Shown: positions 51,858 through 60,214 of the stretch, in pieces
How positions within the stretch are numbered: the stretch's first letter is position 1
How the letters are laid out: each line of letters opens with the position of its first letter
Assembly (NCBI RefSeq): GCF_000721495.1
Contig: NZ_JOHY01000006.1
Span: 62,001-126,000, forward strand
Direction: 5' to 3'
Origin: Streptomyces sp. NRRL F-5123
GTDB lineage: Bacteria > Actinomycetota > Actinomycetes > Streptomycetales > Streptomycetaceae
DNA: 64,000 nt
The notes under the pieces: generated by a model
Databases searched by the model: none
What the model saw: the letters and a program-made list of their open reading frames with translations, nothing else
What the model was told of the DNA's origin: nothing
Translations under genes and position numbers: made by a program

Positions 51858-51874
51858 ACACCCCCGGGGGGTAT
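51858..51874. promoter_or_regulatory. Second CsoR-like operator, near-palindrome
   Basis: ACACCCCCGGGGGGTAT (51858-51874) differs from a perfect ATACCCC/GGGGTAT pair at one or two positions in its left arm. Its centre is 24 bp from that of the first site, suggesting cooperative or tandem binding. Confidence 0.7.
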
Positions 51875-51892
51875 TCGCCGGAGTGCTCTCCG

Positions 51893-52283
51893 TCACCCGT
51901 CGCCTTCCCCGGTCCCGCCCTTGCCCTTGCCCTCACCTTCGTCCTCTTCCGCGTCCTCGTCCGCGGCCGGCCGGTCCGGCAGCGTGGCGGCGAGCCGCAG
52001 CACCTCGCGCTCGGTGGCGTTCGGCTCGGCATCGACACGTGCGCGCAGCCAGGCGTCCATGTGGTTGACGTCGCGCGCCGTCGCCGCGAAACCGCGCTCG
52101 GTCAGCGCCACGACCTGGCTGCGCCCGTCACCCGCCGCCCGGTTGCGGCTCACCGTCCCGTCCCGCGCCGTCCCGCGCGAGCGCGGCGAGCGTGCGGGTG
52201 AGCGACTGCGGCTGCACGTGCAGCGCCGCGGCCACCGCGCCGGGCGTCGAGGGCCTCGCGCGGCAGCGGAGCTGCGCGGGCAC
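51893..52283 (-). pseudogene. MarR-family regulator, frameshifted by a 10-bp tandem duplication
   Basis: The upstream frame reads TPGAVAAALHVQPQSLTRTLAAL then ALARDG, typical of MarR recognition helix and wing; the downstream frame continues TVSRNRAAGDGRSQVVALTERG, the standard MarR beta-wing and helix. The join is broken by an exact 10-bp duplication, CCGTCCCGCG at 52158-52167 and again 52168-52177. Removing one copy restores one frame of 126 codons ending in an acidic tail (EDAEEDEGEG). The first in-frame start is GTG 52283, though the frame is open further upstream without a usual start. As read, the gene cannot make a whole MarR protein. It might have controlled the copper operon or itself. 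Confidence 0.7.
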
Positions 52284-52492
52284 GCCGAGCCGCCAGCTGG
52301 GCAGCGCGTCCGGCGGGCGCCCGGCCCGCGTAACCTCCCGGCCGCACCGCCCGCCGGCGCCGCCCCGCCCGCCCTGAGATCTTGCGCACTCCCGCCACCA
52401 CCCCCACCGGACCCAGGACGGGGGCTCTACCCTGGTCGGGTCGGCGCGTACCCCCGGAGGGACGCGACCTACTCACCTCAGGAGGCGGCACC

Positions 52493-52927
52493 GTGCTGCG
52501 CACCATGTTCAAGTCCAAGATCCACCGCGCGACCGTGACCCAGGCCGACCTGCACTACGTGGGCTCCGTGACGGTCGACGCCGATCTGATGGACGCCGCG
52601 GACCTGCTGCCCGGCGAACTCGTGCACATCGTCGACATCACCAACGGCGCCCGCCTGGAGACGTACGTCATCGAGGGTGAGCGCGGCTCCGGTGTCATCG
52701 GTATCAACGGCGCGGCGGCCCACCTCGTCCACCCCGGCGACCTGGTGATCCTCATCAGCTACGCCCAGGTCGACAACGCCGAGGCCCGTACGCTGCGGCC
52801 CGCGGTCGTGCATGTCGACGCCGGCAACCGGATCGTCGCCCTCGGCACGGACACCGCGGAACCCGCGCCCGGAAGCGACTCCGTGCGCCCCCCGCACGCC
52901 GTCGCGCCGGTGCACGCCACCGCCTGA
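52493..52927 (+). CDS. panD: Aspartate 1-decarboxylase PanD (pyruvoyl enzyme precursor)
   Basis: 144 residues from GTG 52493 with AGGAGG seven bases upstream. The self-cleavage site Gly24-Ser25 sits in [10 protein letters not shown], giving the pyruvoyl group on Ser25. Arg in GARLETYVI, Asn72-type residue in [10 protein letters not shown] are in family positions. It makes beta-alanine from aspartate for pantothenate and CoA. The C-terminal 20 residues (after RIVALGTD) are an extra Pro-rich tail. Stand-alone; panB/panC are not nearby. Confidence 0.95.
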   Translation: MLRTMFKSKIHRATVTQADLHYVGSVTVDADLMDAADLLPGELVHIVDITNGARLETYVIEGERGSGVIGINGAAAHLVHPGDLVILISYAQVDNAEARTLRPAVVHVDAGNRIVALGTDTAEPAPGSDSVRPPHAVAPVHATA

Positions 52928-52995
52928 CGCCCCGCCAGGCCGGTGCCTCGGCCCCACCGGGCCGGGGCACCCCGGGACGGGGGCAGCCGCCGGTC

Positions 52996-53199
52996 CTACG
53001 CCGCGGTCATCACCGCGGCGCCCATGACCTGCCCGGACACCGTGCGTATCTCGACCCGCGCGCCGCGCGCGGCAGCGGTCCAGCGGGCACGCAACCGCGC
53101 GAGCTCCGCGAGCTCCTCGGCCGTCCACGGCCGGTCGCCGTGCTCCTGGACATAGGCCCGGAGCGCTGCGTTCGCCTGATCGAGACTTCCCCCGTACAT
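52996..53199 (-). CDS. Small conserved hypothetical protein (67 residues)
   Basis: From ATG 53199 the protein reads MYGGSLDQANAALRAYVQEH, then a helical, acidic-basic stretch PWTAEELAELARLRARW, ending in a strand EIRTVSGQVMGAA. Soluble, no cysteines. I recall similar short proteins in other Streptomyces but no function. A GGGG-rich site precedes the start. Confidence 0.6.
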   Translation of the reverse strand: MYGGSLDQANAALRAYVQEHGDRPWTAEELAELARLRARWTAAARGARVEIRTVSGQVMGAAVMTAA

Positions 53200-53469
53200 G
53201 CGATCCACCCTAGACGGACCCACTGACAATCCCGAACCGGAAAAGCCACCGCGCGTGGCGGCCCCCGCACGCCCGGACGGGGCGGGGACGCCCCCTCCGG
53301 GCCGCGCTGACCAGCGGCGAATGCCGTTCGCCCGGTGCGGGATGACGGATTGTCAGTGCCGGCTGCCATGCTGAGTGTGAGAGAGGACACAGCGTCCAAA
53401 TCCGGCAGATCGCCCCTCAGGCAGCCGGCCCGCGGCGGCCGCGGGGCCCAGCGCACACGGAGGTCCAGC

Positions 53470-54273
53470 ATGCTCACCAACGACTACGTCCCCGGCGCAC
53501 CCAACTGGGTCGACCTGGGAAGCCGCGACGTCCCGGCGGCCGCCTCCTTCTACGGCGAGCTGCTCGGCTGGCAGTTCGGCCCGGCGGGGCCGGAAGCGGG
53601 GGGATACGGCATGTTCACGTTCGACGGCGAGACGGTCGCCGCCCTCGGCCCGCTCCAGGACCCGGGCGCCCGCCCGGCGTGGACGGTGTATTTCCACACG
53701 GCCGACGCCGACGCGACGACGAAGGCCGTCGAGCAGGCCGGCGGCAGCGTCCGCTTTCCGCCCGTGCCCGTCGCCGAGCAGGGGCGGCTCGCGGGGTACA
53801 CCGACCCGAGCGGCGCCGAGTTCGCCGTGTGGGAGCCCGGCGCGACCACCGGCCTGGACCGGGTAGGCGCACACGCCCTGTGCTGGACGGAGCTGTACAC
53901 GACGGACGCGGCAAGGGCGAAGGCGTTCTACGGATCGGTCCTGGCATGGGACCACGAGGAGGTGCCGCTGCCCGGCGGCGCGGGCTCGTACGTGATCGCG
54001 TCCAGGAGCGGCGGCGGCCAGGAGGGGTCGCACAGCGGCATCATGCAGCTCGGTGCGGACCTGCTCCCGGAGGGCACGAGCTACTGGCAGCCGTACTTCT
54101 CGGTGGACGACGTCGACGCGACGGTGGCGAAGGCCGCCGAGCGCCACGCCGCGGTCCTGATGCCCGGCACGGACATGCCGGGCGTGGGCCGGCTCGCCCT
54201 GCTCAGGGACTCGGAGGGGGCGTTCTTCGCGCTGCTCCACCCGACGTCCCCGGCCCCGAACCCGGGGGCCTGA
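53470..54273 (+). CDS. Two-domain VOC (glyoxalase-like) family protein
   Basis: 267 residues from ATG 53470 with GGAGGTCC upstream. Two VOC half-domains are visible: residues 10-120 (PNWVDLGSRDVPAAASFYGELLGW) and 130-260 (CWTELYTTDAARAKAFYGSVLAW). Layout and many residues parallel the KbpA-like protein at 16730; the two are probably paralogues. Metal ligands are not all obvious, so catalysis is uncertain. Related proteins in Streptomyces are often annotated hydroxylase or glyoxalase without proof. Confidence 0.82.
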   Translation: MLTNDYVPGAPNWVDLGSRDVPAAASFYGELLGWQFGPAGPEAGGYGMFTFDGETVAALGPLQDPGARPAWTVYFHTADADATTKAVEQAGGSVRFPPVPVAEQGRLAGYTDPSGAEFAVWEPGATTGLDRVGAHALCWTELYTTDAARAKAFYGSVLAWDHEEVPLPGGAGSYVIASRSGGGQEGSHSGIMQLGADLLPEGTSYWQPYFSVDDVDATVAKAAERHAAVLMPGTDMPGVGRLALLRDSEGAFFALLHPTSPAPNPGA

Positions 54274-54288
54274 CGCCCTCACGGCCGG

Positions 54289-55275
54289 TCAGACCCCGGC
54301 GCCGCCCGCGGTCTCCGTGCCGTCCGGCCAGGCGGCGAGCCTCCGCACGCTCTCGAAGCGCACCTCCCGCCCCGTCAGGGGGTCGGTGAATTCCAGCGCC
54401 CGGGCCAGCAGCTGCAGCGGCTTCGACCAGTCGTCAGCGGCGGCTTCCGGCAGCAGCCGCGGATAGAGCGGGTCGCCCAGCAGCGGCAGCCCCAGGCTGC
54501 TCATGTGCAGCCGCAATTGGTGGGTGCGGCCCGTCGCGGGCAGCAGCCGGTAGCGGGCCAGGGAGCCGCGCCGGTCGAGCAGTTCGACGCGGGTCTCGGC
54601 GTTCGGCGGGCCGTCCGCGCGCTCCTCGGCGGCCATCCGCCCGCGCTCCTTGACGATCCGGCTGCGCAGAACGCACGGCAGCCGCACCGCCGGGTCGTAG
54701 CCGGCCACGGCCTCGTATTCCTTGCGCACCCGCCGGTCGCGGAAGAGCGTCTGGTAGGCGCCGCGGTCCTCGGGCCGCACGACGAAGAGGACCAGGCCCG
54801 CCGTGAGCCGGTCGAGCCGGTGCGCGGGCGTGAGGTGGGGCAGGCCCAGGTCCCGCCGCAGCCGGGTCAGTGCCGTCTGGGCGACATGCCGGCCGCGCGG
54901 CGTGGTCGCCAGGAAGTGCGGCTTGTCGGCGACGACGGTGTGCTCGTCGCGGTGGACGACCCCGACCGGGTACGGCACCTCCGGCTCGGCCGGCTGCTCG
55001 CGGTGGAACCACACCCAGCCGCCCGGCACGTACGGGGTCGACGCCAGCACCGGCCCGTCGGCGGTGACGAAATCCCCCGCGGCGAGCATCGCCTCGACCC
55101 GCTCGGCACCCAGCGCGGGCCCGTACCGCCCGAGCAGATGCTCGCGTACGGTCGCCCAGCCGGCCGCACCCGCCCCGTCCCCCGGCAGCCGCAGCCGTAC
55201 GGGGTCCACGCCGGCCCGCTGCGGCAGCGGCGACGGCGGCGGCCTGCGCCCTGCCCTGCGCGCCACGCCCAGCAC
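54289..55275 (-). CDS. RluA-family pseudouridine synthase
   Basis: 328 residues from GTG 55275; GTG 55266 three codons on has a better spaced GAGG site. The catalytic motif HRLDRLTAGLVLF contains the Asp required by RluA enzymes, and YRLLPATGRTHQLRLHMSSLGLPLLGDPLYP is the second conserved block. An N-terminal extension of about 100 residues precedes the usual core. It converts a uridine to pseudouridine in rRNA or tRNA; the target base is not predictable. Confidence 0.9.
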   Translation of the reverse strand: MLGVARRAGRRPPPSPLPQRAGVDPVRLRLPGDGAGAAGWATVREHLLGRYGPALGAERVEAMLAAGDFVTADGPVLASTPYVPGGWVWFHREQPAEPEVPYPVGVVHRDEHTVVADKPHFLATTPRGRHVAQTALTRLRRDLGLPHLTPAHRLDRLTAGLVLFVVRPEDRGAYQTLFRDRRVRKEYEAVAGYDPAVRLPCVLRSRIVKERGRMAAEERADGPPNAETRVELLDRRGSLARYRLLPATGRTHQLRLHMSSLGLPLLGDPLYPRLLPEAAADDWSKPLQLLARALEFTDPLTGREVRFESVRRLAAWPDGTETAGGAGV

Positions 55276-55361
55276 CTCGCCCCGCTGCTCACCCGTACCG
55301 TCCGGTCATTCCCAGGCTACGCGGCACCCGCCCGGCGGCCCCTCGCCGCCGTAACCCGCCG

Positions 55362-55913
55362 CTACCCGGCGTCCGCCACGAGCGTGGCCAGCAACGCGCG
55401 CCCCGCGGGCCACTCGCCCAAGCCGCTCGCGGAGTTGAGGTGACCGTGCGTGCCCCCGGACTCCCACCGCGCGCCCCACTCCCGCGCGAAACCGGCCGAC
55501 ACCCCGGCGTCGCAGTACGGGTCGTCCTCGCCGGCCACCACCAGCGCCGGGCAGGGCAGCGCCCGCGCGGCACGCGCCGCGAAGGACGGCGCCGCCGCCC
55601 GCGGGAAGGCCGGCCCCCGCGGATCGGGCGGCGCGACGAGAAAGGCCGCCACACCGGCCGGCCGCACCGCCTCCAGCCAGCACGCCGCCGCCCAGCACCC
55701 CAGGCTGTGCGCCACCAGCACCACCGGTTCCCCCGCCACGCCCACCGCCTCGTAAGCGGCCTGGACGGCCGCCACCCAGTCCGCCAGCTCCGGCGCGGCC
55801 CACGACCCCGGCGCGATGCGCACGGCCGCGCCGCCCCACTCCTGCTGCCACCGGCTCTGCCAGTGGGCCTCGTCGGAACCGTCGATTCCTGGGATCACCA
55901 CATATGCGACCAT
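55362..55913 (-). CDS. RBBP9/YdeN-type alpha/beta hydrolase
   Basis: 183 residues from ATG 55913. Fold and catalytic residues of the family: IPGIDGSDEAHWQSRWQQ near the N-terminus, nucleophile Ser in VAHSLGC, Asp in EDDPYCD and His in GTHGHLNSASG. It is a small serine hydrolase with no known substrate in this group. Divergent from the Lrp/AsnC-type regulator gene, from which 107 bp separate it. Confidence 0.9.
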   Translation of the reverse strand: MVAYVVIPGIDGSDEAHWQSRWQQEWGGAAVRIAPGSWAAPELADWVAAVQAAYEAVGVAGEPVVLVAHSLGCWAAACWLEAVRPAGVAAFLVAPPDPRGPAFPRAAAPSFAARAARALPCPALVVAGEDDPYCDAGVSAGFAREWGARWESGGTHGHLNSASGLGEWPAGRALLATLVADAG

Positions 55914-56020
55914 CGCCTATCGCCCCCTCTTCTGCCCTGCCCTGCACGCGCACTGCGGCCGATTATCGATGGGCGAAGCCGCCCCCGGGGGCACTGCAAG
56001 CGATCGATAGGACAGTGGAC

Positions 56021-56473
56021 GTGACAACGAGGGAATCGCTTGACGATATCGATCGCGCGATCATCAGCCTGCTCCAGTCCGACGGCCGCCTCACCGGCGC
56101 CGAGGTCGGGCGCCGCGTCGGCCTCTCCCAGCCGGCCGCCGCCGCGCGCATCCAGCGGCTGGAGCGGAGCGGCGTCGTCACCGGTTACCGCGCCGTCGTC
56201 GCCCCCGCCGCGCTGGGCCTGGCCATCCACGCCGTCGTGCGCCTGCGCACCACCCACGCCCGCCTCGCCCAGGCCCTCGACCTGGCCGACGCCACCCCCG
56301 AGGTGGTCTCCACCCTCCGCCTGACCGGCGAGGACTGCCTCCTGTTCGACGTCCACTGCACCCACGCCGAACGCCTGGCAGAGATCGTCGACGCCCTCGC
56401 CCGCCACGGCGCGGTGACGACCTCCCTCGTCCTGCGCAGCTACCCGCCCAAACCCCTCCCGGCGCAGCCGTAG
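56021..56473 (+). CDS. Lrp/AsnC-family transcriptional regulator
   Basis: 150 residues from GTG 56021; GTG 56015 is an alternative. The helix-turn-helix is clear (LDDIDRAIISLLQSDGRL, VGRRVGLSQPAAAARIQRLER, SGVVTGYRAVV), followed by the RAM/ligand domain (HAVVRLRTTHARLAQAL, LTGEDCLLFDV). Lrp/AsnC members sense amino acids and often control themselves and a divergent neighbour; here that is the RBBP9-like hydrolase. The region between has ATCGAT-type partial palindromes near 55966 and 56001. Confidence 0.88.
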   Translation: MTTRESLDDIDRAIISLLQSDGRLTGAEVGRRVGLSQPAAAARIQRLERSGVVTGYRAVVAPAALGLAIHAVVRLRTTHARLAQALDLADATPEVVSTLRLTGEDCLLFDVHCTHAERLAEIVDALARHGAVTTSLVLRSYPPKPLPAQP

Positions 56474-56493
56474 CCGGGCCCCGGACGCAGAAC

Positions 56494-56520
56494 GGCCGGG
56501 CGCGGGGCAGATGCCCGGCC
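56494..56520 (+). terminator. Hairpin after the Lrp/AsnC gene
   Basis: GGCCGGGC (56494-56501) pairs with GCCCGGCC (56513-56520) around an 11-base loop, starting 20 bases after the stop codon. No T tract. Confidence 0.55.
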
Positions 56521-57126
56521 CGGCCGTGTGTCCGCGACGCGCGTGGACGGCGACCGTGCCCCAGGAGAGGTTCGCCCCCCATCCGCACCACCGCACTCAC
56601 CCGCCGCACTGGTCATCTCCGCCACGGTCGAGCGGTGTCGCCCGCGGCGAACGTGGTGGCGGCGCCGCGCCTGGCCTGGCAGCCGGTCCTGGTGGCGGGG
56701 TGGCCGCCGGTGGCGCTGCTGCTCGCGGTGGAGCTTCTCGCGACGGGCCCGGCCGCAGCGAGAACGCCGGGACGGCGGGTGCGCCGGTGGCAACCGAGTC
56801 ACCGAGTCACCGAGTCACCGAGTCACCGAGGCCCGAGACAGGGACCCCGGAGCGAGAGAGCCCCCTCGGTCTCGGGCGTTCCCGGGCCTCCCGAGAGAAG
56901 CGTGCCGCCGGCGTCCCGACCTGTCGGCCCGGGACGGTGTCCGCCGGATGACCGCAGGCGTCTGCAGGGGATCTTGTTCGTGCTGCCCAGCGGGATTCAG
57001 CGTGGGTCCATCGACGCGGTGGGGGCCGAGCCGGCCGCCGGCGCGGACGGCTCCGCGGTGGCCGGCTCGGCGGCCACCGCGGCAGAAGCTCCCAGGCCCG
57101 CCGCCGCAGCCGCGGCGGGGACCGGT
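56521..57126. other. Non-coding region downstream of galU
   Basis: About 600 bp with no credible gene between convergent transcripts. It includes a perfect 8-bp tandem array (56795-56826) and an inverted repeat, GCCCGAGAC (56831-56839) with GTCTCGGGC (56869-56877). The latter could terminate galU transcription coming from the right. The rest is Pro/Arg-coding-like noise. Confidence 0.5.
56795..56826. repeat. Four tandem copies of CGAGTCAC
   Basis: The octamer CGAGTCAC is repeated four times without error at 56795-56826, followed by a fifth partial unit. It lies outside any gene. Confidence 0.9.
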
Positions 57127-58047
57127 TCAGCCGAGCTCGGCGCTGAACTCCTTCAGCCAGGCCCGGAAACCAGGTCCGATGTCCGCACGCTCGCAGGCCA
57201 ACTGGACCGTCGCGCGCAGGTACGCGTCGCGGTCGCCGGTGTCGTAGCGCCGTCCGGTGAAGACAACGCCGTGCACGGGCCCGCCGTCGTCGTGGCGCTG
57301 GGCGAGCTCGCACAGCGCGTCCGTGAGCTGGATCTCGCCGCGCGGGTCGGCCCGGGTCCTGGCGAGCGCCGGGAAGATCGCGGGGCTGAGTACGTAGCGG
57401 CCGATGACAGCGAACGTGGAGGGTGCCTGGCCCGGCGGGGGCTTCTCGACCAGGCCCGTGACCTGGACCACGTCGTCGCCCTCGCCGGCGACCGGCTTGA
57501 CGGCCGCGCACCCGTACAGGTGGATCTGTTCCGGGTCGACCTCCATGAGGGCGACGACGCTGCCGCCGTAACGTTTCTGTACATCCATCATGCGCGGTAG
57601 CAGCGGGTCGCGCGGGTCGATGAGGTCGTCGCCCAGCAGGACGGCGAAAGGCTGGTCGCCGACGTGCGGTTCGGCGCACAGCACCGCATGGCCCAGTCCC
57701 TTGGGATCTCCCTGGCGTACGTAGTGCACCATGGCCAGTTGGCTGGACGCACGCACCTTCTCCAGCCGTTCGAGGTCGCCGCGCCGGGAGAGGAGCTCCT
57801 CGAGCTCGTAGTTGCGGTCGAAGTGGTCCTCGAGTGCTCTCTTGTTGCGGCCGGTCACCAGGAGGACGTCCGTGAGGTCAGCGGCGACGGCTTCTTCGAC
57901 CACGTATTGGATCGCCGGTTTGTCGACGACCGGGAGCATCTCCTTCGGCGTCGCCTTGGACGCCGGCAGGAACCGTGTCCCCAGACCTGCGGCGGGAATG
58001 ACCGCCTTGGTGACGCGCCGCTCCCGCGGGGTACTTGTGTGTGCCAT
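57127..58047 (-). CDS. galU: UTP-glucose-1-phosphate uridylyltransferase GalU
   Basis: 306 residues from ATG 58047. The nucleotidyltransferase motif G21-x-G-T-R-F is followed by PASKATPKEMLPVVDKPAIQYVVEEA, with the catalytic Lys; LLGDDLID binds the sugar nucleotide; VTGLVEKP and RYVLSP are also conserved. It makes UDP-glucose from UTP and glucose-1-phosphate. Here it lies in a leftward cluster with a membrane-anchored protein (11 bp upstream), a GH26-like lipoprotein and UDP-glucose dehydrogenase, so it probably supplies UDP-glucose for a polysaccharide. Streptomyces usually has another galU elsewhere. Confidence 0.93.
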   Translation of the reverse strand: MAHTSTPRERRVTKAVIPAAGLGTRFLPASKATPKEMLPVVDKPAIQYVVEEAVAADLTDVLLVTGRNKRALEDHFDRNYELEELLSRRGDLERLEKVRASSQLAMVHYVRQGDPKGLGHAVLCAEPHVGDQPFAVLLGDDLIDPRDPLLPRMMDVQKRYGGSVVALMEVDPEQIHLYGCAAVKPVAGEGDDVVQVTGLVEKPPPGQAPSTFAVIGRYVLSPAIFPALARTRADPRGEIQLTDALCELAQRHDDGGPVHGVVFTGRRYDTGDRDAYLRATVQLACERADIGPGFRAWLKEFSAELG

Positions 58048-58058
58048 GTGGATTGTTC

Positions 58059-58967
58059 TCAGTGTATTTCCAGGAGTCGGGAAAGTGCGTAGCCCGAGAG
58101 TCCCTGTCCGGCAGCGATCGAATCGGCGTCCTTGTCCCCCTCCGCGCCGGAGTTGGGCCCGGCGATCGTGGTGTAGACGTAGCGGCCGTGCACGGCGTGG
58201 GTGACTGCGCAGGCAACCTTGTTGCAGAAGTCCGGGATGCCGTGCGTGCCGGCGAGCGGGGTCAGCCCGCCTTTGAAGTCGGTTGCCACCGCTTCGGCTT
58301 CGGCCGCTGTCGGGAGGACGATCACGCCCACGGTCACCGAGCTCTTGTCCGAGACGTAGGTGGCGAGAACGATCTGCGAACAGTGGTTGCGGTCCAGGAT
58401 CGGGCCGAGGCCGCCCTGGGTCCCCTTCCAGCACGGTGTTTCGTGCGAGGTGGTCTTCCGGGTGAAAGTACGGCCGTTGATCGGAAGTTCCGTCGCCTTG
58501 AACAGGTCGCTGCCCTGCAGTGTGGGCGTCGCGGTGCCGCTCGGCTTGGGGGTGCTGCTCGTCGGGGCACTGGACGGTGGAGACGTCGTGTGCTGCTGCT
58601 TTTCGGTGGCCGTGGTGTGCTTGTCCTTCGAGCCGCCCATGGTCAGCGCGACCACGGTGCCGGCTGCGCCGAGGGCGATGACGACCACGCCGATGACGAT
58701 GGTGAGCACCAGCCGCTTCTTGCGCTTTCGCTCCGCCTCCTGCCGGTCCGCCACCGCCGACCAGTCGGGTTGGTGCGGATTGGGCACGTAGGGGAAGGGC
58801 TGCTGGAAGCCCTGCCGTACGTCGTGCGGGTAACCGGGTTGGACCGGCGGCGGATACTGGCCCTGGGGGTAGCCGTAACCCGGTTGCGGCTGCTGCGGTT
58901 CGACCGGAGGCGTGGCGCCGCTCTGGTACGGGACACGGGGGTCCTGGGGGCCCTGCGGTGTGCTCAT
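58059..58967 (-). CDS. Membrane-anchored protein of unknown function with Pro/Gln-rich N-terminus
   Basis: 302 residues from ATG 58967. Residues 1-80 are Pro/Gln/Tyr-rich (PGYGYPQGQYPPPVQPGYP) and cytoplasmic; a single membrane helix follows (about 85-108, LVLTIVIGVVVIALGAAGTVVAL); a Thr/Ser/Pro-rich linker (115-150) leads to an extracellular domain of about 150 residues with four Cys (in TPCWKG, RNHCSQ, DFCNKVAC), probably forming disulfides. I do not recognise the domain. Eleven bp separate it from galU, so the two are likely co-transcribed. Confidence 0.75.
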   Translation of the reverse strand: MSTPQGPQDPRVPYQSGATPPVEPQQPQPGYGYPQGQYPPPVQPGYPHDVRQGFQQPFPYVPNPHQPDWSAVADRQEAERKRKKRLVLTIVIGVVVIALGAAGTVVALTMGGSKDKHTTATEKQQHTTSPPSSAPTSSTPKPSGTATPTLQGSDLFKATELPINGRTFTRKTTSHETPCWKGTQGGLGPILDRNHCSQIVLATYVSDKSSVTVGVIVLPTAAEAEAVATDFKGGLTPLAGTHGIPDFCNKVACAVTHAVHGRYVYTTIAGPNSGAEGDKDADSIAAGQGLSGYALSRLLEIH

Positions 58968-59084
58968 GGCCTGGGGAGTTCACCTTTCCGGTAACCCACT
59001 TGGGGGAATCCTCATCTTAAGGACGGACCGAGGGCAGATCCCTCGATTGCGCTGCAACTGTCGCGCTCGGCACACCTCGGCCCC

Positions 59085-60200
59085 CTACTGGGGCGCCTGC
59101 CGGGTGACGGGCCAGGGGCTCAGGGCCAGGGATTCCAGCCCTTGCCGGAACGCCGCCCTGGTGCGCGGGTCGATGTCGAACCGGTAGTCGTACTGGCCAC
59201 CCTCGTCCTGGCTGTGCTGGAACCACACGAAGCCGATCACATTCGGCGTGCTCTTGATCCAGCGGAAGAGGTCGGCGGTCCATCCTGCCTGCTGCGGGCC
59301 GGGCGCGCTGCCGGTCTCGGTGAGCAGGATCGGCTTGCGGGAGAAGCGCCGGACGGTATCGACCGTCGGTTGCAGCACCTCGCCGGCCGTCTTCTCTCCG
59401 AAGCCGTACCCGTCGATGCCGATCCAGTCCACGTACTGGTCGCCCGGGTAGAGCGGCTCGAGAGCCACGTTCTTGGTACCGCGCAGCACGTTGGGGCTCC
59501 AGACCCAGATCACCTGGGTCGAGCCGACGGCCTGGAAGAGGTCGTGGACGTGGCGCCATGCCCTGACGTAGTCGCCGGGGGAGTTGCCGCTGTGCTGTTC
59601 GGACCAGGGATACCAGTCCCCGTTCATCTCGTGGGCGAAGCGGAGCACCACCGGCTGACCGGTGGCCTTGACCTGCCGGGCGAACGTGATGATGTAGGCG
59701 TCGAAGGCACCGGACGCGATCTTCTTCAGCGAGTACTGCGGCTGGTCGGCGGCCCGGGACCGGCCCTGCGGCTCCCATGTGACCAGAGGCAACGCGCCCT
59801 GTTCGTAGCTGAGTTCGGCGTCCTCGGCGGAGAACGGCTCGTCCCAGCCCTGGTAGTACTCCAGAATGCGTGGATGCCGGCCCGCCGCTGCCGCCGCCGC
59901 GTCCGTGGTCGCCCGGGCCGGGGCGTGGAACGTGGCGACGCCGAAGTAGCTCCCGTGCGGGAGCAGATAGGCGGCTTTGCTCAGCGTCGCGGTGCGGCCC
60001 GACGGCGAGGGCTTCGCCGTCGGGCCGGAAGCGGAGGCGGAGCCGTGGCCGGTGATGTCGTGGGCGTCCCCGGCCCCCGACGAGCAGGCGGCCAGCGTCA
60101 GCACCAGTCCGAGCGCCAGCACGTCTGCGAGGACGCGTCTGCGCCATGTCGGTGGTGTGGACGCGTACGTCCCTGGCCGAACTCTCCGTAGGGTCAGCAT
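59085..60200 (-). CDS. GH26-like glycoside hydrolase lipoprotein
   Basis: 371 residues from ATG 60200. Signal peptide with basic start and lipobox LAAC (Cys39). Residues 85-370 form a TIM-barrel with the family GH26 pattern: acid/base Glu191 in RFAHEMNGDWYPW and nucleophile Glu295 in LLTETGSAP. Family members cleave beta-mannans or mixed beta-glucans; related actinobacterial proteins occur next to polysaccharide synthase genes. Here it is likely to trim or process the polymer made by the transferase at 61839. It lies 14 bp downstream of the UDP-glucose dehydrogenase gene. Its closest relative in the window is the incomplete gene at 63151. Confidence 0.88.
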   Translation of the reverse strand: MLTLRRVRPGTYASTPPTWRRRVLADVLALGLVLTLAACSSGAGDAHDITGHGSASASGPTAKPSPSGRTATLSKAAYLLPHGSYFGVATFHAPARATTDAAAAAAGRHPRILEYYQGWDEPFSAEDAELSYEQGALPLVTWEPQGRSRAADQPQYSLKKIASGAFDAYIITFARQVKATGQPVVLRFAHEMNGDWYPWSEQHSGNSPGDYVRAWRHVHDLFQAVGSTQVIWVWSPNVLRGTKNVALEPLYPGDQYVDWIGIDGYGFGEKTAGEVLQPTVDTVRRFSRKPILLTETGSAPGPQQAGWTADLFRWIKSTPNVIGFVWFQHSQDEGGQYDYRFDIDPRTRAAFRQGLESLALSPWPVTRQAPQ

Positions 60201-60214
60201 GTGGGGGCGACGAC

